From NCBI RefSeq assembly GCF_000004075.3, contig NC_026660.2, positions 1,984,001 to 2,048,000 of the forward strand: a stretch of 64,000 bases of DNA, given 5' to 3'. This document shows, piece by piece, positions 37,679-49,769 of this stretch. Position 1 is the first letter of the stretch. Each line of letters starts with the position of its first letter. Made by a program: the position numbers and the translations under genes. The notes under the pieces were generated by a model that was given only the letters and a program-made list of their open reading frames with translations, did no database searches and was not told where the DNA came from. The stretch is from Cucumis sativus (Eukaryota > Streptophyta > Magnoliopsida > Cucurbitales > Cucurbitaceae).

Positions 37679-38472
37679 GGGGCGTCGAAAACCCACAAAA
37701 TCACATTGAAAAAACACAAAAAAAAAAAAAAGAAAAAAAAAGACTACAATTGGGTGCGATCCAGAGAATTAATTAGAGGGTTTTGGAGTGATTGGGTTTT
37801 TGGGTGTTCAGAGTGTAATTAAACAAGTTAGAGAGCGGAAGAAGAAGAGGAAAAAGAGAGTAGTAGGTGATTGATCTGTGCTTGTTGTTAATGTAAAATG
37901 GCGGTTTTGCATTTTGGAATTTGCTTGGAATTGTGGCTTTCTTTTTCCTTTTTCTCTTTTCCTCTTTTTTGCTTTTTGCCTTTCTCAGACTCTGTGGAAT
38001 GTTTTCGACCGAAATTCTACACATAAAAGGCAACGCCAAAACTTCTTTACCCATCAAAAAGCAAAAACCTAATTACATTACAACTAAGAATCTCTCATTT
38101 CGTTCACTATTAAGTTTCTTCTCATTGACCATATGGAAACCTTTTCCATTTTCTTAATTTCCAAGTTTTTCTTTCTTCTTTTTACTTCAACATATAAACA
38201 CTGACATTTTGATCCACAATATCATATTTAATCCGTTAAAATTACTTGTGGTATAATATGATTAATTAGGTTGTTATATATATGTTATGACAATTTGTAA
38301 CTAAGTAAATGAATGGATGAGAAAAGAAATGACTTGTAATGGAAAAAAAATATATGGTTGCTCGATCTCATGGTATCCAACTCAAAAACCTTATAACTTA
38401 GTAAATCTTGTAGATCAACAAGATTATTTAAATAACAAAGATCTCACTTAAATTCTTTTAATCAATTTAATA

Positions 38473-38880
38473 GGTAAAACCTATAGGTTGCAAGTGAATC
38501 TATAGAAGAAAAAGTAGGGTAGATTGAAAACTAGTAGCTAAAGGTTATACCTAAGTAGAAAGGGTTGATTATGAAAGAACATTTTCTCTTGTAGCAATGT
38601 TAAAATCTTTGAATCATCTTATCTATTGTCACATATTATGACTACGGAATATGTCAAATTGATGTCAAAATAGTCTTTTTGAATGAAAATATTGAAGAAA
38701 CATTAATATGAGCTAACCAAAGGAGTTAACGAAACAAGGTCATGAGCAAAAATCTTGCAAGCTAAAACGATCATCTATGGATTGAAAAAAGCATCTAGAT
38801 CTTGGGATATAAGATTTGACTATAAACCCCGAATCTTATTGAATTTGGATCTTTTTAAGAACGTGAATGAATTTGTTATA
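38473..38880 (+). mobile_element. Ty1/Copia reverse transcriptase remnant
   Basis: Plus-strand translation gives phrases of the Copia reverse transcriptase in order: KPIGCK*IYRRK, LVAKGYT, VDYE, LSIVTYYDYGICQIDVK and FLNENIEETL, then a run matching the SIYGLKQASRSW part. Several stops and frameshifts interrupt it. No LTR was recognised nearby. It is a dead fragment, separate from the one at 9.3-10.4 kb. Confidence 0.8.
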
Positions 38881-40400
38881 AGTAGATTTAAGATAAGTAA
38901 GTGAGCTTGAGAAGTGCAATGATAAGTGTGCTATGGGAGGTAAAAAGGAAGGAAGGCTTTGGTGATTTGGTTTAAAGAGGTTAGTTGGAAAAGAAGAGAG
39001 AATTTGACTAAGTTTGGGAAGTTGGCGTTTTGGCCATAGCATAGACGTTTAGAGGTTATTTTAATGTTGGTTAGGCGATTTGGAGGTGACCTAGGTGAGA
39101 AGAGTTGTGTGAGAACCTCTAAAGAAGTTAATTTGGGCTAGAAGAGGACTACAACCATTTGTGGGTTCTGTGTGAAAATTGTTATCAATTCAATTATAAA
39201 AGACTTTTCAAATAAAAAATGAATATTTTGTGAAGAATATGAATACCATTTGAAAATGAGTAGTTCATATAGAATCGAACTTTTGATTGATCTAGGTACT
39301 TGGAAGCCTATAGATGAAGACATGGTCTCTATGGATCTCATTAAATATTGAGATTCGAAGGTGGATCCCATTGAAGGGGATTCAGAGGAGTACAATGACT
39401 CTTCTTATGAAGACCGTATTTCTTCTTCTCAAATAGAGACAGGATTACGTGAGGCTATTCAAACAAGCTATGCTAGGCGGCCAAGAACGTCTTGTTAGTG
39501 TATGTGTTCGAGAGGTGTAGGATAACCTCTATTGGTGCTTGGCAAATTGACATGTTAGGCAAGAAAAGTTTAGTTAGAGGTTAGTTGGCATAAGGGCATG
39601 TACTGTTTGGAGGTTTGTAGTGAGACAAAAGAGGTTAGTTGGTTTTAACTTGGCCTTTTGGTATGTCCTTGACTCTTTGGTAATTTGATTAGGCGAGATG
39701 AGAAACCGGTGGAGTTGTTCAAATGGTTCCACGTGGCCTTTGCATGCTTAAGTTAAATTTCGGCTGAGGAAGGTGTCAATAAAGATTCATGAACGACTTA
39801 GTAGAAATAGGTCACTTCATATTCATTTTTCTCCCAAACTACTTGTGCAAATTGGATTATTTTGGTTTCAAAAGTTCACAAATTAAGTCTATTTTCTAAT
39901 TTGAGGCTGTCAATTTAATTTGAGAGAGGGAAAGCTGAGTTTGAACTAAAAGAAGAGAGGAAGGTCATTCTCCGGTGAAATCTGGAAAATATTTACTCTA
40001 AAGAGGATACAAGATGTAAACAATTTTGAAAAACAATTTTTCTTAATTAAGAAAAAGCCCAACATGTTCACGTTGTGGGCTTATAGTGTAAATATTTTCG
40101 CGTCTTGTTCTGTGAAGTTTGACAGTATATGGTTCCATCTCAAAATCAATTGGTCATGGAAGGAATAACCCATCTATGTTATATGGAGTATGAGTCTAGT
40201 TGATTTTTCTAAGGTGAGACTCTCAACTTCTCCAACATGTTCTATTTTTGAAAAAAACCCTTATAATTAATCAATGACAATCTAGTTATAATTATTAAAA
40301 TAACTAATTAATTTATGAAACTAAAGTAGTTAAATTCAAGAATTCATAAATGAAACAAATCACTACAATATTTACAACTTGGATAATAAAAATAAAAAAT
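38881..40400. other. Gene-free stretch, possibly more retroelement debris
   Basis: A plus-strand frame at about 39265-39490 reads [16 protein letters not shown], a stop, then an acidic serine-rich run. It looks like a polyprotein scrap but I cannot assign it. The rest shows nothing. Confidence 0.35.
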
Positions 40401-41040
40401 TCATGAAGTTAGTAAAATATTTTTATAAATTTCATATTTGTCTTTGATATTGGGAATGATTTGTCACTTCTATTTCTTTTTCTTGTTTTGCGATTTATTC
40501 ATTTTCTCTTCTAGATTTCTTCAACTCTTCTTCCAGATTTTCTTTCTTCTATTTTTATTCTTCTTTATCTTTCTTTCGGCTCCTCTTCCAGAATATCACG
40601 ATAATTTAAATATCACTTTCATATGATTTAAACAATTGTTTACATAGTCAACACGATCGTTTAGAATTGAAGTCATTTTCTCACTATTTAAAAAGAACTA
40701 CACGATTGTGTGATTACGATCTAAATGATTGCTTACCATAGTCAACATAATCATTTAGCGTGGCCAACTCGATCGTTTAGCTTTGAAGCATTTTTTCCAT
40801 CGTTAAAAGAAACTACACGATCATGTTGATACTATCTACACGATCATGTATCATTTTTTACATGGTCGCATATCATTTTCTACACGATCGCATATCATAA
40901 TCGTTTAGCAAAAGAAATATGCACGTGCGTGTTAACAAAAACATTTTTTATATTTTCCATTGTGGGTCGATGAACTAACTTTATTCGTTTTCAAAATTGT
41001 TATATTAGGTGTAAATATTTTGCTAGTTAGATTTTTTTAA
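40400..41040 (+). repeat. GATCGTTTA repeat family (family C), copy 4
   Basis: Opens with TTTTTATAAATTTCATATTTG and a T/C-rich block (CGATTTATTCATTTTCTCTTC). It has a core with CAACACGATCGTTTAGAATT, AACTCGATCGTTTAGC and related words, then GCACGTGCGTG, GTGGGTCGATG and TTTTCAAAATTG. The order of blocks is the same as at 27.8-28.5 kb. Confidence 0.75.
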
Positions 41041-42046
41041 AAAAAAACCCATAATTCAAATATAATAATTAAAAATTTAAATTTATTTCTATATTATAAA
41101 ATCAAACTTATAAACAGTGAACTACTCGAAATATTTCATATTTGATTTTTATGAATGATACTATATTTTGTAAATATCTTGAAAATGATTGATTATCATG
41201 TATAAATTAATTTTTTAAAAGAGTATAAAATCAATGAATTTAAATAATATATAAAATAAAAGAATATATGCATGAATTAAAAGAGGAAAGAGAGTAGACA
41301 TTTAGAAAACCCACGCTTTTGGATGGGCATAACTCAAGGGTATAAATTAAAAGATGCATGAAATAGCTTATTTCCATGTCTAAAGCTTCAAAACTTGAAC
41401 CAAAAAAGAGGATATGTATCCCATACCTACTCTCATCCTCCAATCCTACTCTCATCCTCCAATCCAAACAACTCCTTAATAAGTTTGGTTTTGTCTATTT
41501 GCCACTGGACAAAGATCAATGATTGGCTGGATAAGTTGTGATTGGGGACCTTTTTAGAAAATAAAAAATGTACAAGGTTAGGCGACACCTGATTCAAGGT
41601 AAGGGTTGGGGTTTTGAGGGATTGCACGATTAGTTTGATACATTTTAGGAGCTATTACTTTAATTAGATACAGGATGGTCTTCTTCTAATAATTTTCCTT
41701 TGTGGCAAGGGATTCTCTCCACCACCTTCAGCCCCTAAGTGGTTCCTTTTCCTTATAAGAATATAGTTCTTTCTGTTTTATATAAGGCAAAAGAAATAAG
41801 AAATAAGAAATGAGAATCGTTCTATATTTATTCAAGAAATCAAATTGTAAATCTAACAACATTTTAAAACAGAAACGAGACAGTATTCCAATACCAAGGT
41901 TATGAATAGAGGTCGTGGAACCTTATTTCGAGACCAAAAACATGTAAATCAGAAGCTAGTAAGAAGGATCTGTATACGTTCCAAGCTTACTAAGAAATAA
42001 GAGCATGATGAAGCCAAATCCAAGGGAGCAGAAGTCTACGAGTAGC
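41041..42046 (-). other. Gene-free spacer and probable 3' UTR of FPS
   Basis: No gene seen. A perfect 19-bp duplication (CCTACTCTCATCCTCCAAT) lies at 41426-41463. The part next to 42046 probably carries the 3' UTR of the minus-strand FPS gene. Confidence 0.45.
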
Positions 42047-45000
42047 TCACTTCTGGCGCTTGTATATTTTACCCAAGAAAGACTTGAGAACCGCTTGAAT
42101 TGCTTTGCTGGGTTGAGCTTCAATGGAGGCATTCAGTTTAGCATAGCTCTGACTCTCATACTCTGCAAATACACCCTACCCAAAGGAAACTATAATAAGT
42201 AACTGAAAGAGAAAGGACTGAAGTTGTGGAGTTGCGACCCTGGTTTTTTGGTTCCATCAATAATTTAGATGCTGAATTTTTGAGTAATTCACAGCAAGTA
42301 TGCAAAAAAGTACTTAAATATAAAAAATTAAAAGTGTTTTAACTTCCTTCTCTGATTCTTCTAAAATTTTGCAAAGAAACTGGTAAGATTAATGTGCATA
42401 GAAAACAAACAAGGAATTTAAAACGTCATATTTTTCCTTGTTGTAAAATGAGTAAGGTTTTAGTTTTTATGATGTAAGGTCAGACCTGAAGATCGAGATC
42501 CTTGTAGATGGCCTTTACTTTGGCCACATTTTCTGGGTCTGGTTTCCCATAAGCCTCCTGGTAAAACAAAAAAATGAAGCAACTTCTTGCAAGACAGATG
42601 AGAAAACAATCAAGGAATTTAAAACGTGACAATTACATGTAATAACTTCTTTTGATTGTCGTTGCATAGCTCCAGAGCTTTCACAACCAACCAAGAGCAT
42701 TTAAAATCTTCAATGTCTGTTCCCACCTGACAACAGTTGATTCAAGAACTTCATGAATAAAAGATTTGTCAGAACCGTGCAAGGAGTGAAAAGTTCAACA
42801 AGAACAGGGCATGACTCACCTTTCCTATGGTTTCAGGATCGCCAAAACAATCTAGATAATCATCCTGTTCACATTATCACAAAGTCACATGACAAGAGAT
42901 TAAAAGAACACACACAAAAAGAAAAATTTTCTACTTGAGAAAAGAATTAAAAAAAACTTCGAGAAAATGGAGCGAAGTTTATTCTTGCACCTCTTGAAGA
43001 CAAAAGCTAAAATCCTCGGATTAAAAGCAGATAAGCATTTATGTTTGAAGATGTGGTTAAAGAAGATTAAGAGAATGTTTTTGAATCAAACATCGGCTTA
43101 AACAAACATTTCTTAAAAAACCTAAGTGTAGTTCAGATAATGTGAATGCGACCTCAACCCTAAGAAATCTAGAGAAAATCAGAATCATTAATCAACCATT
43201 CAAGTGAAGGTAATATACCTGAACTTGAAAATAAACACCCATCTGAACAAGAATGTCCTTAACTGCAATATGATTCTCAAGATCTTCACCTGCCATAACC
43301 AGTGCACAAGCAACCTGCAATCATGACAAAAACAGCTCACGGTCAATCAAATCTATCACAAACAATACTGAGTATTTTATTAGAGAAATGATCTGCAGAA
43401 TAAAACTTCACACTATGTATTTTATAAAAATGGATAATGCAAAGCCACCAAAGAAGCTACTAATTCTTCAACCACTTCACACACACTGCTTTCTTAAAGT
43501 GGAGCAAGGAAAAGCTACTCACCGGAAGGTAAAATGAATAATAGGCAGTCTTGTACTGTACAATGCGCCGATGACTACAAAAGTTACATTATATGTGCAT
43601 TAGAAAGCACCCCAAAATAATATATGAAAGTGAAAACGATTGAAATGTTCCTGGTTTACTTGTTCTTTCACACATATAGTATGGCATATACCGTTTTGAC
43701 TTTATTGCCCCAATTAAAGAAACCAGAAAAAGGTTTTGAGAGTTGAAACTTACAGTGATAGTGCATATTTGGAAAGATCTTTTTCTCCTTCGATGGTGGT
43801 TATCAAATCAATCATTTGTCCTGATGCTGTTTGAAACTCAACCTATTTGAACATAAAAACGTGAATGTTAGCATGTTATTAGATCAAGATTGGAATAAAC
43901 CCATGTTAGTCATTGCCAAGAAACTACCTCGTTAAATAAATCGAGCAGATCAACGTAATATGGCTTCCCTTTGAAGTGATTTTTGAGCATTCTAGGAATA
44001 TGATTTCTAAGAAGAACTCCATCGTTTACTGCAATCATCCCAACCTACCAAGAAAACCTAGAACTGTTCAGCTGTTAGTGCAATAACAGTTACAGATTGA
44101 AGAATGCTATACATTGTTTCCTAGAAAACCTTGGGTACTCTAAACCAGCAAGGTTGACCACGTCGTGTGACAGAGTTATCCATAATATCATCGAGAACAA
44201 GAAAATAAGCCTGGAGCTGCAGAGATTTGAGAAAATTCATGAGGATGTGGATATCATCTTGTTTATCAATCCTCCAAGCAGGACAACAGAATGAATCATA
44301 TAGTTATATCTTACCCATTCAATACACCAACCAAGAACACTAGTAAGAAAGATTTCGTCTTCAGTCAGCTCCTTCCCTTCTTTCAATAATCTATAGCTAT
44401 CAATAACCGAGAGCCCTCGGTTAAGCTTACCTGCAGGAAAAATGATTTCACATTAGAAGTTAGCTTACTTCCTCATAAAAAATGTCCATGAATAGTCCGA
44501 CATGTCCAATAATATGATCAATGAACAGAATCTTTCGCATGATTATTTCCCACCTCCAGGCACATTGTAGTCCAGCATCTGTAAAGGACCGAGATAACAA
44601 TAAACAAATGGGAATATAAACTAGAATCAACTGTAAAGGACCGTGATAACAGCAAACAAATGGGAATATAAACTAGAATCAACAGTTAACTAGAAACTAT
44701 GTCGATGGATGACCAAAAGCCTAGTAAGACAGAAACTGATTGGACTGAATAGTATATCAAGTGTCGTTTGTTTAAGCCCACTCAAATGTGGACCCGATTA
44801 ATTTGACTAGTGAAACGCATCATTCAAACCATGTAAATCTTATATTGCTAACCGATGTAAACAATATATAGATCTAAGGACCTCATTTCTCGGTTTCTTA
44901 ACTGTACAATCAAATCTACGACTACCATGACTGAAACACGTTCCATTAGTTCCTTTAGCAGTTCATAAAACAGCTCACAATTACAAAATTAGGCCAACAA

Positions 45001-45376
45001 TTTCAAAATGGCACACGGTAATGGAGAGCACTCGCCTTTTCAGATGAGTTGGCTAATCGTAATCAAGTAAAGAGCGAAGTTAAGAAGTAAATTGGTGGAA
45101 TTAAAAAAAAAAAAAAGTGTTACTCGTATTAACTGAAGAAAGTGAAGAAGCAGAATATTATCCCTCTAGAGTTTGGCATTGGAAAGGAAGAAACAAAATG
45201 GAGACAGGAAGCACATAGAACCCAGAAGAACAGAAGGAGAAATGGAAAAGAATCAAAGACGTTACCCGTTCGACCCATTGGCGAGAAGCATCCGTAAACT
45301 CAAACGCAGGGTCCTGAAGAAGCTCAGATTTCAGAACCGAGTAGACCTTGAGGAAGGTTGACTTGAGATCCGCCAT
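42047..45376 (-). CDS. FPS: Farnesyl diphosphate synthase
   Basis: Makes farnesyl diphosphate from isopentenyl and dimethylallyl diphosphate in two condensations, feeding sterols, triterpenes, sesquiterpenes and protein prenylation. Exons on the minus strand are 45266-45376, 44554-44578, 44315-44430, 44130-44216, 43928-44044, 43754-43842, 43523-43574, 43219-43314, 42820-42864, 42637-42726, 42486-42557 and 42047-42175. All have GT-AG borders and sum to 1029 nt, giving 342 aa, the normal length. It begins [16 protein letters not shown]. The first aspartate-rich motif DDIMD is at 93-97, followed by RRGQPCW; the second, DDYLD, is at 232-236, preceded by YFQVQ. The C terminus is [10 protein letters not shown], matching family members. 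All catalytic motifs are intact, so the gene looks functional. A short (25-nt) second exon and a pyrimidine-rich leader are present. With no long N-terminal extension, the product is the cytosolic form. Confidence 0.97.
44579..44682 (-). repeat. 52-bp tandem duplication in FPS intron 1 that copies the splice acceptor
   Basis: Two 52-bp units (44579-44630 and 44631-44682) differ at only a few positions. Each contains CTGTAAAGGACCG on the plus strand, which read on the minus strand is CGGTCCTTTACAG, the acceptor of exon 2. The acceptor used for the normal protein is the one next to exon 2 (44579-44581). A second identical CTTTACAG lies 52 bp upstream in the intron. Confidence 0.85.
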
Positions 45377-46250
45377 AGAAGAGAGAGAAATGAAGAAGAC
45401 ACAGAGAGAGAGGAAGATAGAGAAATGAAAAAGAAAACCTAGAAGAATGAAGGATCGATGTAGCTTGAAAATTGAATTTCAAGGATGGAAAATGTTGGGA
45501 ATGCAACTTCTCATATGCCAGTTGAAATTGCAAATTGGTAGGACTAAGTGAGAGAAGGCGAGGTTCTTTCTATTCCTCTCGGCTTTGACGAAGGGAAGGA
45601 GAGGTATTTTAGAATAATAAATAGTGTAGTAAGAAATCGAGTGGATCTTAATCTCAGTTATGAGAACGCGTGGCGATTTTTGATAGAGTTGATGATTTGA
45701 TGATGGATCCAGGCTTTAAGTTTGAACGATGATGATGGAGAGTTTGTGAAACTGCACGCATTGGATAGAAGCAGGGAAATCACGTGATACGTTTAGAACA
45801 ACCTGTTATGAACAACGCGGATCACATGTTTTTGATTTCGCGGATTTCGCAATTTCACGTTCATATGGTGGTTTCTGAACCGAACTCTTTGTTTCGGTTC
45901 ATGCCCGGTTCAGTCGGTCTTTCTGTAATACTTTTGATTGCTTTTTTTCGCGGTTGAGGTTTGGAAGTCCGGATTGTCAAATGGTTGAGTCCTGGAGGTC
46001 TTCTGATCTGAGTAGTTGTTGGTCTAAAAAGGGGAATGGAGATGGCGGTTTGTGGGTGTGATGTGTGAAGGAGGCGTGGAAGTTCAAAGATGAGAGGAGA
46101 ATGGATATAGCTACGGCCGGCGAATTGCAAAAGGAGAAGCCCGTGGTGAAAACTGAAGTCCCAAAGCTTTCAAGTGTGGGATATGGCCGCTGAAGAGCGC
46201 CTTCTCTTTCGGATTCCACGTTTTCTTTTTTGATCAATGGTGTGCTCAAC
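45377..46250. promoter_or_regulatory. Upstream region of FPS
   Basis: The first 70 bp upstream of the FPS start are rich in pyrimidines on the minus strand, typical of a 5' leader. Farther out, 45780-46200 is richer in GC than the surroundings and includes short open frames on the minus strand, but none resembles a known protein. I treat this as promoter and leader. Confidence 0.5.
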
Positions 46251-46254
46251 AAAG

Positions 46255-47830
46255 TTTACGACTATTATGGGTTATGCGATAAAATGTGCATTCTTATTCA
46301 TGCATTGCTATAATGAGAATTAAACATTGTCACACAAGTTTTCTCCTATGACGCTTAAGTGCAAGCGAAAATAAGTTTTCTGGTAAGTTCACGGTCGAAC
46401 ATAGGAAATTTAAACTCTTATTTTATCTAATCGCGTACTAAATGACAAAGTATACACTATACACTAAGGATATGAACAATATAATATTGGTTCTAGATAT
46501 TTACACTGTTGTGCTTGGCTGTGCAAGATGAACACGAGAGTATGACATAATGAGATATGAACTCAGTGTAGGCATGGCGGGGAAGAAAAATCGAATTAAC
46601 TAAAGGCCGTGATTAATGTTTTAATACTTTGGGTGACCTAAAACATGTATTAACTAATAATTAATAAGGCGAGCAACATCTCGGTGCTTCAGTCGTACTT
46701 ACTCACCTTTCGTGATACAATACTCATGAATAAGCTATGATTTATATCTAACAATCTTAAATACAATAACAGTAGCTAATTTTTACTTGGGATGTACACT
46801 TTTCAGTGCTTTCAACACACTCACCAACCTTTAAGTGATGTATGCAAAGGATGAACTTGGCAACAAGAATGCACGACTGCATTCTTTCCTCCATCTGCTC
46901 AACTAAAAGTGGTTTTCACTTGTTTATTGATTACGACCTCTACTCAAGCCCTTCTTTTGAATGAACAAGGTTGAGATACCCACACTTAGCTGAGCAGAAC
47001 TCTTACTGAATTTATTATGATTCTCTGAATATCACAAACATCAATTATTACTGTTCAGTCAACCAACTATGTAGATTTGGGTAGACAAAAATATGGGAGA
47101 ATGGAAGAAGAAAAGCATTGTTTTCATAGATAATATGTTAAGTTTTTCAGTCATCAGGTTTGCTTACAAAACAATACAATATAAAAATTACAAGATGGAA
47201 AAACAACAGATGAGTTACGCCACAGAGTTGATCTCTCATACTATTTGGCTCTGATTTTTGTCTATATCTGAGGGGAACAATGGAAGGGATGGATCTCTCT
47301 CTTCTTTATTGTAGGCTTTCATCTAAAACTCAAGGGAAGGGAGATGAATGGGTGGAGGGAGGAGCTTGCTTTTCCGACCAAAATTGCACACCGATTAAGG
47401 AGTAAGACGCTTTATTTATATACGAGGACTGATGTTGACAAGCTGCCATGCTCCATTACAACCTCTGAAAAGCTGCAATTGGCCTTGCTCAAACGTCCTT
47501 TTGTTGTTTCTCTGAATTTTCTGCCAACCGATTTTGTCCCTGTTGCCTTAATCACATAGCTTGTACTTTTATTTCCGCAAAGGTTGGGCTGGACTTCTCA
47601 TAGAAACATATTCTCGCCGAGCTTCATTCTTTTTCGCCTAAAACAACCTGCGACAAGAGCACTAAATACTAGTGAATCAGGGATAAGGTTCTATTGTATT
47701 ATGTGATTCGCAAGTTAACCAAATCGCTAATTTTTTCCTCTATTTTCTTCTCTTTCCATGCGATAAGACCTCATTATTTTACTCAAAATGCTACATAACT
47801 TGTATTTCTACAAATTATCACGTACTCCCA
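46255..47830 (-). mobile_element. Degraded retroelement-like sequence (family B, copy 2)
   Basis: The block near 46340-46410 (ACAAGTTTTCTCC ... AAGTGCAAGCG ... GGTCGAACATAGG) is the reverse complement of the block near 5860-5945. The block at 47785-47820 resembles 4470-4510 in direct orientation. No reading frame is preserved. The mixed orientation suggests rearranged or nested pieces. Confidence 0.45.
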
Positions 47831-47879
47831 TTAATTTTTAGATATATATATCGATCAACAACGTTTTCTCTAAATCCAA

Positions 47880-48985
47880 AAGATGTGATGTGATAGAAAT
47901 ACAAGAATGGCCGTGAAAGAGAATCGAGATGGAGCACTCTAATTTCATCTAATTAACATGAAATTGAAAATTAAGCAAAAATATTATTTCAAGAACACCA
48001 ACCTTTGAATTTGAAATTCTCCTTCGGTTCTTCATCGTTTTCGTCGATTTCAAGTCGTGGACGACCATAAGAGTCTTCTCTAATATTCTTTGTGATCTTT
48101 GGAACGCAATTTTTGTGATTGAATCTGTGATTGATTTTATGTATCTTTTAGAGAAAACGAAAAGTATAAACACTTCATATTTTTCTCCAAAATTTTCTCA
48201 TTCACCTCTCTCTATTTCTCAATTAAGCAAGTATATATATATAGAATTATCATGAAAAAGTAATTCATATGGAATTGACACTTAATTGATGATCAGATGA
48301 TCATTAAAATTTAAAACTATTTGATTTTCAAATATTGAAATTCTAAAATTCTATTATTCAATATTAATTAATCTAATTAATTAATATTAATAAAATAATA
48401 GTATTAAATTAAATCTTGATCAATCCAATTGAATTAATTTGAATTTCTATTCAAATTTTTCGATATTTAATATTTAAATATCATTTGTTTCTAAAAACTT
48501 GTTAATAATAATAATCATTTACAAAAACTAATTCGAACTATTCAAATTTTTTATCACTCTATTTTAAATTTTGTTATCGTAATGAACTAGTAGATAGACC
48601 TAGTAGACACATATAGGCTTAAACGATGCGAGAGTAACGGTCTAAAATCTTTTAGACCAAGCTAATCAACATTCGTTAACTAACAAGTCATTCTACTAAA
48701 ATTCTATAATTGCACTCCTCCCACCATAGATATATTTATGTCTACTTGATATAACTATGATTAGTAAGTTAACCATTCACAAGTTTTTCGTAATCTCAAC
48801 TGGGTCAACTTATCGTTTTACCCTTGAGATTACTTCTTGTTCCTTAAGTACCACTCATCCTCTAATGAACAATTGGTTTAAGGTCCAACTTATAAACCAA
48901 ATCCCTCTCGGGCCAATGAGAGGGTGAGACTCCTTGTTCAAGACCTAAATTCAATGCATAAGGGAACAACCTATCTATTGACTTT
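47880..48985 (-). mobile_element. Retroelement-like repeat (family A), copy 2
   Basis: The part at about 48570-48985 is the reverse complement of the block at 24860-25370. Shared phrases (reading minus) include GAGAGGGATTTGG, AATTGTTCATTAGAGGAT, GGGTAAAACGATAAGTTGACCC and TTAACGAATGTTGATTAG. The flanking AT-rich part 48270-48570 also looks like the AT-rich part after copy 1. No protein frame is present. Confidence 0.6.
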
Positions 48986-49765
48986 AAAGTAGAGGTGTAA
49001 GTCCAACCTGAATAACCCAACAACTCAAATTACCCAACCTATATTAGGTTAACCGAAAATAACTCAAAAGAAAATTGAGGATGGTTTCTATGTGGGGAGA
49101 AACAAAACACCACCTCAAACTCAATTCACTAAACTACAATAATATCTATCAAGATATAACTACATCTTTTAGTAACTAATTATTGTGAACTTATACATTC
49201 ATACGTTTTTTTTAACTCAACCTATTAAAATCAAATGAACAAAGTCCTTTCATTAACCCAAGTCATAGTTAAATACAAATGGGTAACACAATAGTATTAT
49301 AGATGTACGTCTTGAACTCTAAACATAAACATCATGCACAGTCTCATTCCTTCAATACAATCCATAATATTGTACGCTACTCTCTAGCATACAAATATGG
49401 AGTACTGTTTTTAGATTTTAGAACTATACCTCTCTGTATGAATAAACTTCACAATGAAATTAAACTCACTAACTTAACCATTACAAACTTACAATGCCAA
49501 ATTAAACAAAAAAAAAAAAAAAAAAAGATGAAACTTGGAACGAATCACATAGCTTGAAGTTAGTTGAATCGAGTTACCTTAGGAGTTTTCGAAATCGTTG
49601 CACAACATTTAAGTAGTCGAAACACGAGCCCAATCGACCAAACAAACCCAAACCTGTTTGGTGGTGGTGATAGAAGCTGGACGACAACAAAAATTCTGGA
49701 ATTTGTGAGATGAAATCGATAAAGAAGAGAAGAAAACATTAGAAAAAAGAGGAAAGGGCCACTGA
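48986..49765. other. Gene-free stretch between family A and family D repeats
   Basis: Starts with AGAGGTGTAAGTCCAACC, a beginning often seen in hAT-like MITEs, but no matching right end was found. A run of about 20 A lies near 49507-49526. No gene. Confidence 0.4.
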
Positions 49766-49769
49766 AGGC

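Noticed and set aside
45861..46252. Genes of about 90 codons on the minus strand upstream of FPS
   Set aside because: Two frames overlap each other, neither resembles a known protein, and the place fits the FPS promoter.
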